Source: Echinococcus granulosus
Taxonomy: Eukaryota > Platyhelminthes > Cestoda > Cyclophyllidea > Taeniidae
Assembly: GCF_000524195.1 (NCBI RefSeq)
Contig: NW_020170435.1
Location: 304,246 to 368,245, forward strand
DNA: 64,000 nt
Direction of reading: 5' to 3'
Part shown: piece by piece, positions 35,401 through 47,500 of the stretch
Numbering within the stretch: the stretch's first letter is position 1
Layout: each line of letters opens with the position of its first letter
Program-made: the position numbers and the translations under genes
Notes under the pieces: model-generated
The model's input: only the letters and a program-made list of their open reading frames with translations
Told to the model about the DNA's origin: nothing
Database searches by the model: none

Positions 35401-36513
35401 TTGCCCTTCCCACCACTCCGCCTTTCCCTAATGGCTGCACCAGGTCCCCCTCCCTCTACCCCCTTTTGCGCATGTGCGTGCGTGTGTGTGGATGCCTCCA
35501 AATCTTGCCCTTTTGAGTTATAAAAAGGCGTATTTTCTGTTCTTCCCTTTCCTATCACAGATTATGGAAGATTTCTGCCAACGCAGTGGTTTGGAATCCC
35601 CAATTTACTCAGCCCTTCCAGTGGATATTGTCGACTGTACAACTGGTGGAAAGATCCAACTTTTTATCGGTCAGGTAAGAAATACATCCATCTTGAATCT
35701 TTCCAACATAGCGAGTGTGTTGTGGCACCTGAAAGGCATGAGCATGGACGAATGCCTGTGATTGATCTTCTTAATCACACATTAGGGCAAAGACTGTAAT
35801 TTCCATGTGGTTCCTGAATACCACGATGTTTATGTGGAGAAGGCGCAACAGAAGGAAAAGAAGTGTCATACTTTTCCGGGTTCCTTGTTGAAAGCTAAAT
35901 TTTACCGATACAACCTATTCCTTATCAATCTTCGCGCTCAATCCGAGAGTCATTTTCTGAAGGCATAGTAAGGTCTAGAAGAGATGGAAGGCTGTCGACT
36001 AACTAGTGATGAAAGGATAGCCTTTCACCAACATTGAGTGTTATGACTTCATCCAAGGTCGCCCTTTATTTGCCCCTCTCGCTTCCCTAGGCCATTATAT
36101 CCAGCCTACGATTGCGGTACCTCACACCGGGGTACTACAACACAGCGGAAGAAGCTAAAGCTGGTGCAGCCGAGATAGCTGTCTACAATCTACACTGTAG
36201 TCAACTTCAACTGGCCATGGCAGATTGTACGTTTCCTTTTGATTGCACTCCTCTCCCTACTTCCTCCCTCTCCTCCCCTCCCCTCTCCCCTCCAGTAGGA
36301 GCTGTGGCAGAAGGGATATCTGGGCGGTTTTGTTCCCCAGAATTAATATTATCTTACACTGCTGTAGATGGCCTATCGGCAGGTAGTTGCCATGTCATCA
36401 GCGCCAACAAAAGGTGAATAAATTAGGAAAGAGTCCCGTGATATTGCTCTCTTTCTCTCTCTAGTACACGTCCCACTGATTTACATACCACCAAGCCTCC
36501 GAAACACTTTTGA
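32500..36513 (+). CDS. A1CF: A1CF-like protein, short isoform with alternative 3' exons
   Basis: The first eight exons are shared with the long form. The donor at 36227 then joins 36296-36413 and 36465-36513, ending in TGA and giving 646 residues. The acceptor at 36296 follows a long pyrimidine tract ending ctccag, and the last acceptor follows a CT run ending tctctag, so both look strong. The unique tail of about 55 residues has no recognised domain (ends HTTKPPKHF). Exon 36296-36413 ends in phase 2, whereas the long-form exon at 36640 accepts phase 1, so the two ends cannot be combined in frame. Inferred from splice signals only. Confidence 0.6.
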
Positions 36514-37988
36514 CTACTGCCTGTAACCAAGACTGTGATATGCACTTGTCATACGCTGTCACAAGGCAAAGTAAAAAAGGAAAAAAAACAAGGCATTCAT
36601 GGGTCATTTAATCACTTGACTTGTTTGTGCTTGTGACAGGCCCACACATGATTGGCTTTGCAAGTGACGATGAAGTACAATCAGCTGGTCACTCGACTCA
36701 ATCACAATTGTCCAAGAGTCGAAGGGGCAAGAGACACAAAGATGAGACGAAACATCATCACTCTCTCAGTCCAGTGGTTAGGGGATGCCATAGAGATGAG
36801 ATAGACACACAGAAGAGGTCATTGAGATGCCATCACGCGGATGCCAATGAAGAACAAAGTGGTGACGATGATGAGCATTACGTGTGTGGGGGGCTAGAGG
36901 TCTTTAAGAACAGCGGGTTAATGCCAACGGCGACGGGAGAGGAGGTGACACCACATTATTGGTGTCATCCAGGTGTATGTGCTGCTCATACCAGTATTCC
37001 CTATGTACCACCGGCATTGACACCTCTTCCAGCATTCTGTGAATGTTGTCACCTTCCTGAAGAAGTAGTACCCACACCGATCCTTATCGGTGCGAATAAT
37101 CCGCCGGAATGGAGCAAAACTCCACCTAGTAAGACGAGGTTCCTTCGTTGACGTTGTTGTTGTTTACTGCTAGGGGTATTCACTGATTATACCTTGTCCC
37201 GTTATTATTTGATCACAGTGAATGGAACACTCCCATCGACAACTGCTACGGGCGGAATGATTCCGAGCGCTTCGACGGCTTCCCTCCTTCCGATGGTCTT
37301 TCCACAGGCGATGTCTAATCGAAGTTTGCCCTTCCCACCTCTACCATGTCAGTCAGGTCTCTATCCACCATCACCGGGCTCCCTGACTCCAATGTTGCCT
37401 ATATCTACGTATGACAGTGGTCTTCCACTACAGAATCTCCCAATACAAAATCAAATCCTCGACTTCCAGTCCCCATTAATCTCCAATTCCCTCTTGTCGT
37501 GTGGAGGAATGATTCCGTCTGGAGCGGTGGTAGTTGATCCAACTGCCATCAATACACCTACGAGCAGTACTACTACTGCCGCATTTGGAGGGCTTCAATC
37601 TTGTCCCACGACTAACAGTGAGGCTCTAGCAGAGTTTAAGCAGAAGTCACTGGTGAGTCAAAATAATAAGCACATCGGTAATGCACCTGTGAACTTTCTT
37701 CCATCACTGATTCCGGGTCTGTCAACACCACCTCCACCTCAACCACCACCTCCGCAACCAGCACAGCCGGCATCTACTGTTGCTGCTGCCGCAGCTGTTG
37801 CCGCGGTTGCTGCTGCTGCTGCAACTGCAGGGTCGTTGAACTTCAAACTACCTGTATCCCCCACGGATTCTATCCTCAATGCCTCTCAGATGAGTCTTAA
37901 CGGTCTTCCATGTTCCACTACAGTGGCAAGTGCTACAATAGCAAAGCAGTCGTTGCTGAATACCCTCAACAACACTGCCTCCTCGTGA
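32500..37988 (+). CDS. A1CF: A1CF/RBM46/RBM47-type RNA-binding protein, long isoform
   Basis: Exons 32500-33327, 33397-33580, 34043-34250, 34335-34428, 35314-35355, 35561-35674, 35786-35967, 36105-36226, 36640-37128 and 37219-37988 join to 1010 residues. Three RRMs: about 103-180 ([14 protein letters not shown]), 184-264 ([14 protein letters not shown]) and 278-350 (LYVRNL, DYAFIHF). The linker [20 protein letters not shown] is diagnostic of the A1CF/RBM46/RBM47/SYNCRIP group, and a dsRBD-like domain ([10 protein letters not shown]..., 453 onward, ending [15 protein letters not shown]) points to A1CF/RBM46/RBM47. These bind AU-rich mRNA and act in RNA stability, splicing or, in mammals, editing; APOBEC1 is not expected in a worm. 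The long tail is Cys/His-rich, then Pro/Ala-rich. The start is uncertain: 32617 is an alternative ATG. Poly(A) signals lie at 38449 and 38619. Confidence 0.88.
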
Positions 37989-38448
37989 ATATTGAATCCT
38001 TCAACGCTCCCCTCTTCCTCGGACCCCTTCGCCTCTCTCCTCCTCTGCCTTTGCATCTTGGTTTTGACTTGTTGTTTTAGGCCACTGGATACTAATCACC
38101 TTTTTTGTCATCTCTTTTTTCATTTCTTTTTATCTTCTCTGGAAAAGCTGTTGTCGTTGTTGATGTTGTTGTTGTTTACTGTATGTACTCATCTTCAACT
38201 GTTCACTTCACATATTTCTCACTATATCTGGTTTTTTTCCCCTTCCAAACCCTACCCCGTGTAAAGCACGTTTCTTGTTCGTCTGTTTTCAATGTTGGAT
38301 GGTTGCTGGGTTGCACACCACCATGATAGCACATGCGTGACAATCTGATTCCACCTTGTGGTCCTTGGAAAAAAAAAACAAAGAGAGAAGATGCTTATTC
38401 CCTGGTTTATCTCCAAAGTTGCCTCTAGTACATTTGTGGATAGAAACA

Positions 38449-38624
38449 AATAAAGAAAGAGGGGGAGGTAGACGGTTTTAGTATCTTGACAGTACAGAAA
38501 GAATGTTGTTGCTTCTATAATCCCATTCTCCAGTTCCTCCCCCCTTCCCCCGCTCCCCTAAACCCGAACACTTTAACTGACTTTTCCTTTTAGCCTCATT
38601 TTGTCTCTGTTATAACTTAATAAA
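38449..38624 (+). terminator. Two poly(A) signals downstream of the A1CF-like gene
   Basis: AATAAA occurs at 38449-38454 and at 38619-38624, both in suitable AT-rich or T-rich context after the long-isoform stop. Confidence 0.55.
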
Positions 38625-40361
38625 TTTTCATACATCTTCTTCTTGAAACAAAGGAACCACAAGATGAATTTGTTGCATTAAGAGGGATAAAAGAACAGCT
38701 GACAGGTCAAAGGCCATATCGGCAGAAAATAGAGCAGCCCACAGCGGAGAGTTATCGGATCTGCTCTGAGGTGTGAATAATGCGTAATGGTGTGGTATCA
38801 TGTGCCACCCCTTGGTGGCCTTAACACTGCAAACAGGTTTCAAATATTTACACATGTCATGCCAAACGAGCGTGCAATCTCACTCAACCAATAGGGTGGA
38901 GAGAGAGTGGCGGGTGGGAGGGTGGGGGGGGGCAAGGAGATGAGGGCCTGGTGCCACGATCCTGGTATTGGCACCTGTGCACTTGTGTGTGCATGTGGCC
39001 TTAAGTAGCTGTGTAAACAAACATCGATTGGCATGTGTTGACGCCCTTCGGGTATACACAAATACCACTGATCGATTGGCAGGCGCCAACACAGCTCAGC
39101 CTCGTGGTTGCTATGTCAGTGAGAGGTGTTCAGCGGCGCGTAATAAATTCCCTTTTTAGAAAAGTCATTTGTCGCTTTAACCTATTTTAAATCATATCGT
39201 TTTTCACTGATTTGTTACTTTAAAATAAGTTAGTTCACAAATGTTCAAAGTTCAAAAGATCAATCGTTTGCTACCTGAGCCACGATGATTGTGTGTGCGT
39301 GTTTGTACGTGTGCATGCATAGAATCGAACTTCTCAAATGTTACGAAATGTAAATTTCTTCTTTTCCTTCTTTATTTTCATTTTTAAAAGGGAGCTATAA
39401 GGTGGTCGGGGGAAAGAGGAAAAGTAGCGCCTTGGCTTACAGGACACAAAGAGGCTCAAGGTATGGCCTGAAAATGTAAACCACTTCTCTGCTGGCTAGC
39501 GAAACTGCATAGGGCATTGGGAATGGGAAACTGAGTAAATGTCGAGATGACTGTCATGCCTATCATTGACGTGCAAAGTGAATGTGAACTTTGAACTGGC
39601 ACTAATGTTAGTAGTTGAGCTAACTTTTACAGACACTTTGAAACCCTTAACTGGAGTGTGTTTGCAAATGACGTCACCGTGTGCTTGTGGAGGTGAAACA
39701 TTTCATTTTTCTCCGCCACGGAGAAGGTTAACCATAGCAAATACTAGAATGGAGTGGTGTAAATAACAATAATTTTCTAAGAGATATAATTTAAGAATGA
39801 AGGGTTTTGTTTATTAAAGTCTGCAAACCAGAACTGCCTGTTTATGGGGATTGGAAAGTATCCAATTAGTCATAAAACAGATTTCATAAACAAATGCAGG
39901 AACTATTTAAAAAGAATCTGCATTTTTGCATAAAATTGGAGGATTACAAAAAAATTCAATTTTCTATGCCAATTGATAGATCAATTTATCGAGAAACTAT
40001 AACCTTGAAATTATTCCAAGTAATACTTTCCAGACAAAAAACTAGAATAAGAAACATTTTCAGAGAAGATTCTTTAAAGTGTGTCGAGTAAATTATGTTT
40101 ACAATCATATATGAGAGTCGTAGGCAGACAAGCTTCTATTAGGTTTTCTTAAAATGCCTTTATGAGAATGTTAAGCATTTAGCTACCTTAATTTAATGTG
40201 CAGTATAAACCTTTCAAATCATGGCCCTTGTATTGGCTCAAATAAAAATTTTGCACGATCTATAATATTTCTGAGCCAGGGTTGTTTGCATTGCTTAAAC
40301 TAGACAGCGTAATATTTGTAAGCGAGGGTGAAGTCGGTTTTGGCCTAGGCAACGGTTGGTC
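38625..40361. other. Intergenic, no gene recognised
   Basis: No supported frame. A pair of CGATTGGC elements lies at about 39024 and 39072. The last part, before CSTF2, is AT-rich, and a splice acceptor (tttggcctag, AG at 40347-40348) lies 13 bases before the CSTF2 ATG. Confidence 0.5.
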
Positions 40362-43355
40362 ATGCAATCTGCTTCTATCGTTCAAGGAAAAGAAAGCGCA
40401 GAAAAAACTGCCAGATCCATATTTGTCGGAAATATCCCATACGAGGCTACTGAGGAGAAGCTAGTTGAACTGTTCTCCAAAGTGAGTTTGCCCGTCATCT
40501 TTGTAAAATTAAATAGGCCGGACCTGTTGTCAGCTTTCGTTTGGTCTATGACAGAGAATCTGGCAAGCCCAAAGGCTATGGTTTTTGTGAATATGCTAAC
40601 CCCGCTATTGCAGCCAGTGCTTTGCGGAACTTACAGAATATTGAATTCAATGGACGGCCTTTGAGAATCGGTGCTGCTGCTGGTGAACAAAACTCAGCGG
40701 AAATTGCTCTTACAAATCCATCAGTTGGTCCTCCTTTAGAAAATCCCTATGGAAATCCAGTGGATCCCGCAAAAGCTCCTGAGGCTATCAGTCGGGCGGT
40801 GGCCAGTCTTCCACCCGAACAGATGTACGAATTGATGAAGCAGATGAAGTTGTGCATCCAAAACAATCCAAACGAGGCTAGAAATATGCTTCTTCAGAAT
40901 CCTCAGCTTGCCTATGCTCTTCTACAGGTAATACCTTGAAACGCATTACCAAGTGGCCCAATATTGTTTGCTAGACTGGCTTGGTTCTTCCCTTGATTAG
41001 GCACAGGTAGTGATGAAAATAGTCGATCCAAAGGTTGCAATTGCTATGCTGAATCGAACACATGATCAGATTCCTCCTATGAGACCGGAAAATGTAACGT
41101 CTACAATGTGTAAGCCGTCTGAACCCGGAGTGGGCGGTAGTGGTGATGCGAGCAAACCCCCACAACAACCGTTTCCAGCGACGCCAATGAATGGTAATCA
41201 GTTCTCCAATCAGCCATCAACGTTTCCGGGGGAATTTCCACCCGAACAATTGTCACAGTCCATGGGTAAGTTCATAAGTTTTTTTTCAAGACGGAAGGCA
41301 AATTAGCTGAATAGATGATCCTAATGTGACTGCGTACTTGCTTCGCCTAACTCTATGATTTCTTGGCACCGGTATATTTAAGGTATTTCCAATTTTTCTG
41401 AAAACTGCCTGGGTTAGTTCAATAATTTCGGAAGGAGGAGGGCGTAATTAGCCATCATGGGGAATGCTGAGCCTCACTAAGGTATTCACACCTTACACTT
41501 TTTTATATTTCGTCAGCTAGAGGCGCTTTTAAGCCATTACTGATCAAAAACCTGGCTATAACTAATACTTCATACGATTTTAAGAATATTTTTATTCCCA
41601 TAATTTTTAATGCGCATATTTTGTTGCTGTGCAGAGGCATAAGGGCTTGTTTACGGATATGAAAGGCGATGGGATTAATGATTATCTCAAAAAGTGGAGC
41701 ACCATCTGCCTCAGGTACACGTTTCAAGGTGACCAGATGAGTTAACGAGGTTTTTGGCTGAAATAAACTTTCCCCTATGAGATACAAGTCTGCTGTGAAT
41801 TTCACCTCTATGAAATGTAGAGAAGGCCAGCCGTCTTCTCTCTCACTTTTATGCCCTAATAGCCAAGTGTCTTCGTTGTCTGTGATTATGTGGCTAATGC
41901 CAAGAAAAGGGGATAATTACATGCCGACTGGAGATATCATTGGGTGAGCATAAAGTGATTGTAACGATAGGGTAGTGTCTCTCTCCCTCCTTTTCAAGTT
42001 ATTTGATTGAGCAGTTGACGAACAATCGGAAATGGCGGGTTCCTTTTCTTGTAAAGTACGTGAAACATTGACAGGCCTTCGAGCCCAACGACATCTGTTA
42101 GTGCGTAGTATAGGCTATCCATTTGGTTGGCCTCTTAGTTGCCACCACGGAATCTCCTACCCCCTCCCCCCAATGAGCCAGCATTTCTGTGCAGTAGGTT
42201 CTATTGCCGTCCCTTCTACAGACGTTACACCGGAAGCGCCTTGTGCCTTAAATCCGAGTTAAATTGAGGCTATAAATCGGACAAACCTTAGTCATATTGC
42301 ACTACCAATTGGTCAATTAATCTTCTGTTAAAGTCTGAAAGGGTGTAATTGTTCCCCACAAACCAAGCTCTTCTTGTCCCTAGTCTAACCAATCTATCTG
42401 TTCCATGATTTTGTGTTGTCATCTATCTTTAATTTGCTAAAGAACGCATAATATATTTGCATAGATGGGTTCAGGTAGGACAGTTAGGGGAGACAGTCTT
42501 ACTCCAGCGGGCTTAGAAGGATCTTCTTCCACTTAGGTGGACCGGCCATGTATGGGGGTTTTCAGCCGCCACAACCACAACAACCGCAACCACATCAAAT
42601 TCCGGGAGGATTCCCACATTTACCACACCCATCTCCCAGTGGGCCATTGGGTCAACCTTCTGCATTTCCTGTCGGGGCCCCTCAGCCAGGAGTTCCACTG
42701 GCACCTACTACTGTCCAAGCTACCTCCGGTATTCCATCTCTCGATCAGGTATTTTCTCTTGCTGATTGTAGTAGCAGTTTGTTTAGTCCCAAATTAATGT
42801 GGTGTGTTGAAATTCAGTAAGTAGCGCTGTAGCCCTTCGGGAAGGCGAATCTGGATAACACAGGTGGGCTGCTGGGCTGTCATGCGTAGGACACCATGAC
42901 AAGACGGAAGGAAAGAAGTCCACAAAAGTTGACAAGTTCGTATTTCAGTCGGTGTTCCTGCCAGCCGTCCCGTATCCGTCCATCTATCTATCTACCCGGG
43001 TACTTATTCATCGGATTGGTTAGCAGGAATCATGGGGCTCTATTTACTCCTTAAGTGGAATATTTTAAATTGGACAACGCGGATGATTCCGACGAGTAAC
43101 AAGAAGGAATCAGGAATCATGAACCTTTGCTATGTGATTGGTGTTGCCTTTTAGTTAAATCCGGCGATATCGGCGGCATTGATGGCGGGCACTGGGGGCA
43201 GCGTAACGGGACTGCCACAGAAGGAGCAGGAGAAGTTGGACCTCATTATGCAGGTACTCTCACTCTCTGAAGAGTCGATTGCTCTGCTACCAGAGGATGA
43301 ACAACGCAGTATTCGCATCCTGAAGGAGCAGGTGCGTAAAAGAGGCGTTTTCTAG
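40362..43355 (+). CDS. CSTF2: Cleavage stimulation factor subunit 2 (CstF-64)
   Basis: Five exons, 40362-40481, 40517-40927, 41001-41265, 42537-42748 and 43155-43355, join in frame to 402 residues. CstF-64 binds the GU-rich element downstream of the poly(A) site and works with CstF-77 and CstF-50 in the nucleus. Domain order: RRM at about 19-97 (SIFVGNIPYEAT, RNP1 KGYGFCEY), a hinge around 140-210 (SLPPEQMYELMKQMK, then NPNEARNMLLQNPQLAYALL) that binds CstF-77 or symplekin, a Pro/Gly/Gln-rich region, and the C-terminal domain (LIMQVLSLSEESIALLPEDE, then IRILKEQ) that binds Pcf11. It is shorter than human (577) because the linker is short and the MEARA repeats are absent, as in most invertebrates. 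Introns are 35, 73, 1271 and 406 nt. The start chosen is the first ATG after the acceptor. Confidence 0.95.
41266..42536 (+). other. Large intron 3 of CSTF2
   Basis: 1271 nt with short frames only. It is much longer than the other introns of this gene, and no mobile element was recognised inside. Confidence 0.6.
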
Positions 43356-44550
43356 AGGCCCACTTTTCTATTTTCTCCTACGAACGCTTTTTTGTATTAC
43401 AATAGAGCCGCATTTTATACAGTTACAGCCTTTCCTTTCTCCTACGTGTAATGGCATTTTATCTACTAAATACACTGATAATTTGTCGGACTTTTTTAAG
43501 CTTTTCAGCGTGCAGTTTCGTCTGATATGGCGGTAAGTGCCTGCAGTGCTCCAATCTTGACTTGGTGAACGTTACTGATAGTGGGCAAGTAGTACTGTAT
43601 TATTGTTCTTACTCAAAGAGAGCAACCTATTCTATCTGGGATTTGCTCCATCTGGCAGCAGACTTGAGCTCTTCAATGTACTCACTTGCAAGTGTATCAG
43701 GTGTGATGCACTTTCGCGAGTGCGAAATCACATAAACAATAGGCTGTTATACTCCAACCTCATGGAATCTGTGTATTACCGGACGGTCTTCGGGGGTGGC
43801 TGTTGTTGGGATGAGGGTCCAGTTAAGGGTTTTGGAGTAAGTCTAGTTGTAGGCAAGTCGATACCGTCTTGAAGAGAGCTTTGTTCTCATTACAAGGGGC
43901 TGATGAAAATGGGAGCCGTAGGGTAACCATGAAATTAATTTCTGCTGTGAGGAACTGAGCTTTGTGTAGAAAACACGCATATAGCAACACCCATGCAACT
44001 TTCAGGAGTTGCATTTCTCCAGATTCCTCCATTTATTTTGCACATTTGGAACGCATGATTTGCGAGGGAACATTACCAAAAGGCAATTGCTTGACAATCA
44101 TTGCTAATTTACGTATGAATAAGGGATAATGCAAATAAGATAGAAGCAAGAAGTCAAAATATCAAAGAGTGAAATTAATGTGAATCATAGGTAATTTGCA
44201 AGCCACGACAGCCTATACAGTATGCTAAAACAATGGTATTAAAGACTTTCAGAAACCGCTATGAGTGAGATAAATTGTCCCTAAGATGTTTTATTTTTAA
44301 GTGCAATGAGAAAAATTCAAATATTATGGTTCAAATTGCAAGTTAGTAGCATTTGTAACATATATCAGCCTGGAAAATATTCTAGGCAAAATGTTTTGAA
44401 AACCTGTAATGTTACCTACGTTTACTTACATTCGCATTACTGATATGAAAATGCCTACTTTGTGACGGCATTGGCTTTTGCTTTTGCACTATAGTAGCCT
44501 CTAGGTGGGCCTTCACTAACCGCTGTGTACAGTATTCTGTTTGTTAATTG
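43356..44550. other. Intergenic between CSTF2 and VPS11
   Basis: AT-rich, no supported frame. It must contain the CSTF2 3' end and the VPS11 promoter. No canonical AATAAA was seen soon after the CSTF2 stop. Confidence 0.5.
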
Positions 44551-47500
44551 ATGTCATACGTGAGTTTCATCCTTTACTTGAACTTGTTGTGATTTTAGTC
44601 TTGTATTACGCCACTTACTAATAGATACCCATTGTCTTGAACCGGGAAGTACCGATTCTATTTTCTTTTGTGCATGTGTGATCCTAGTTATTGTCATATT
44701 TATTTATTCTCTATAAAATGAGTAAACTCGAGTAGAAGACCTATATAAACGACTAGGTCCTTGATCATTCTTATCCATATTTTAGTCTCGGCGCTTTGCT
44801 TTCTTTGATAAAGTTGAACTTAATATTGGGAAAGACGAACGTGCCTTTCAAGTAAGTTTTCACATTTTTGTGGACTGTGGTTCATAAGAATATTTCTTTT
44901 GTTTATGATTTTGTGGGAACACACACGTTTTTTGATGGCTTAGCACTCATACTTCTCTATTTGACTTACCTATTCGACTTAATTTTAAACGTTTAGTATA
45001 TTTAGGTACCTTTACTGAATCTGGATCAACGATTTCTCTGCCCCATATTTTACTTCTTCTGTTTAGAAAATTGCCATACATAAAGTGGGTTTTTTCATTT
45101 ACATAAGTTTTAATAGAAAAACAGTATACTCGACCCACTAACTATTCCATAATATTGTTGAGGCTGGGTGGCTCCTTTCTTCCTTCCCTCCTGTTCTTTA
45201 GGATCTCCCGGTGACATGTGTCAGTAGTGGTGGTGGTTACTTATGGCTGGGAGACGTGGATGGTTTCATGCACTGTCTAGATGCCACCTTCATGTTCGCC
45301 TCCTTTCGCGCGCACAACGCCGGTCCGGTGCGTCTCTGTCGTCAGGTGCCTGGTGTAGAATCACACCTTGTTGTCACTGTTGGTGTCTCCAGTGACGATT
45401 CCACCAGCGGAACGAGGAAAGAGGAGGAGCGGGTGTGTGTATGGAACACCAAAAAGTGGTCTCTCACTTCCAAGACCTCTTTTCCAGTCTGTTGTCGGAG
45501 TGTCAGAACAACTGCTACCACGGCTGCTACTGCTTCGGCCACTTTAGATGAGGTTGTTTGTCTTGAAGTCGCGTCCACTATGGATATCATCCTTCTGGGT
45601 CACACTAGTGGAGCCGTCCAGCTTATCAAAGGCGATATTACCTCGGATCGGTCAGTCAATGGCAAAAAATCCCTAGATATTAGATGCTTTTCGTGCGAAA
45701 AGTACTCAGTGACTTCAACAAGCTTAATGCGGGTTAATTAAGCTGTGCGGTATGGGGTTCTCCTGAGGGTGTCACAAGATGTTGGGCTCTGCATTGTACC
45801 CTATTCTAAATATTAACTGAAATGACACGGATGAGATGAAATGACATCTAGATGGAGGCCGAAACCTAAAGAGATTGAAGAGCTCCTATCGATAAATGCA
45901 CAGCCTAAGAAATACTATGTGATTTTCCCTTTGTCTAAGCATATGCTCTAGTGCTCTTCCAAGGACAATTTTGCGTGTGGTATTAAAATTTCGTTAGAAG
46001 GCTCAAAAAACTACCCAAGGTTTAGGGCTAAAGGTTGTGCGTTAATTTTCTATCAAGACGAGGCAATGTTTGAAGTACTTTAACGAGTTTGCTGATAGTA
46101 CGTTTTCGTCCACTTTGTATACCACCTTGAGGGGATTTACTGGCTTCTTACCGTTCGGGCTGGTTCGGTACTTTATAAGGAGCGCGTTCCTTGCGTCAAT
46201 CGCACTACCTTGAGAGGAGCGTTCTTGAAGGTAAAACCATTCATTAGAATGCGTAAAATTCCCCTTCAGGGCTAATATTTAGCATTCTTTTCCCTTTGTC
46301 ATCCCATTCTCACTTTTTTCTGCGCAGCCAACCACCTTTCCCTTCAGCTAATGGGGACATGGAAGGGGGGCACTTGTCAAATCGTCAATATCAAGAGTTA
46401 CTTCAGGTATTTATAGCCTTATTACAGATCACAAAGTGGAAAAATTGGCACCTTCGGTAGCTCCTCTGTTGTGACTCGCCGCCATTCTAGTCTTCCACGG
46501 CCTATTTTTCCTCCCTCTTGAAACCAACGTCTGTATTCAGCTCAAGATAATAGGACGTGTTCATTCGGTTAGGGTTCGCCTACCACAGCCGTCACCATTG
46601 CAACACCTCGAGTCCTTGGAGGCTTAGCAAAAATACTGTCACTAGGACAATGATTGAAGCCTACGGAGATTGGACAGCTCGTGTAGTTAACTCCCCAACT
46701 GGAATAAGTATCCCTCTGTCAAAAAACCTCGCACCAGTCATAACTATGCACGAAAGCTTTTTGGATAACTCTTTCAGAGGCACAAAAATCGAGTCTACTT
46801 ATTAGCCCAATTAAGTAGCAAGCTTCAGGGTTCCAAATGAGGACGTTGCGCATTGTTTTGCGTGCTTCTTAACTACGATTTAAGGGGATTGGACTGAATT
46901 CCAATGAGGTCATTTGTTTGTTATCCCTGGAATTGCCACCTGCAGTATTCAGAGTTCGTCTCTCATGTTCTGAGGCGTCTAATTACATTCTCTCTATCAT
47001 CGCTTGAGTATGTTTTAATAGACTAAAGTGCCTATAAGACGTTAAAGAAAGGAAACGGAAAAGTTAGTGGGTCATGTTATTGGTGGTAAAGAGGTGAATA
47101 GCTGCGGAAAATCTCGTCCCATATTTCACTGGTGGAAGTAATCACCATTGCAATCGGTAGTCCTTCCTCCCAACGTTTCATTTTTAGAAGCGGGAGATCT
47201 GACCCTAGTCACCTCAGTTTCTGTCACACTTCTGTTGTCGTGTGATGGTGATTAGCACTACTGGGAAAGGTGGGAAGTGTGAGACGAGATGCAGATGGGG
47301 TGGTATCTCTCCTCCCTCTCTCCTTTCCCCCTACCACAACTAGAGGTCAGTGTTGCTGCGGTACAAGATATGAGGTCTTGCGTTGTCTTCTCTGAATAGG
47401 TAGTGAGTAGATAGTTGAGTAATAACTACCACTAACATATTTGTTCACTTAACAAACAGCGAATGTCCCTTTTTCATAGGCGCATTTTGAAAGGTACGTG

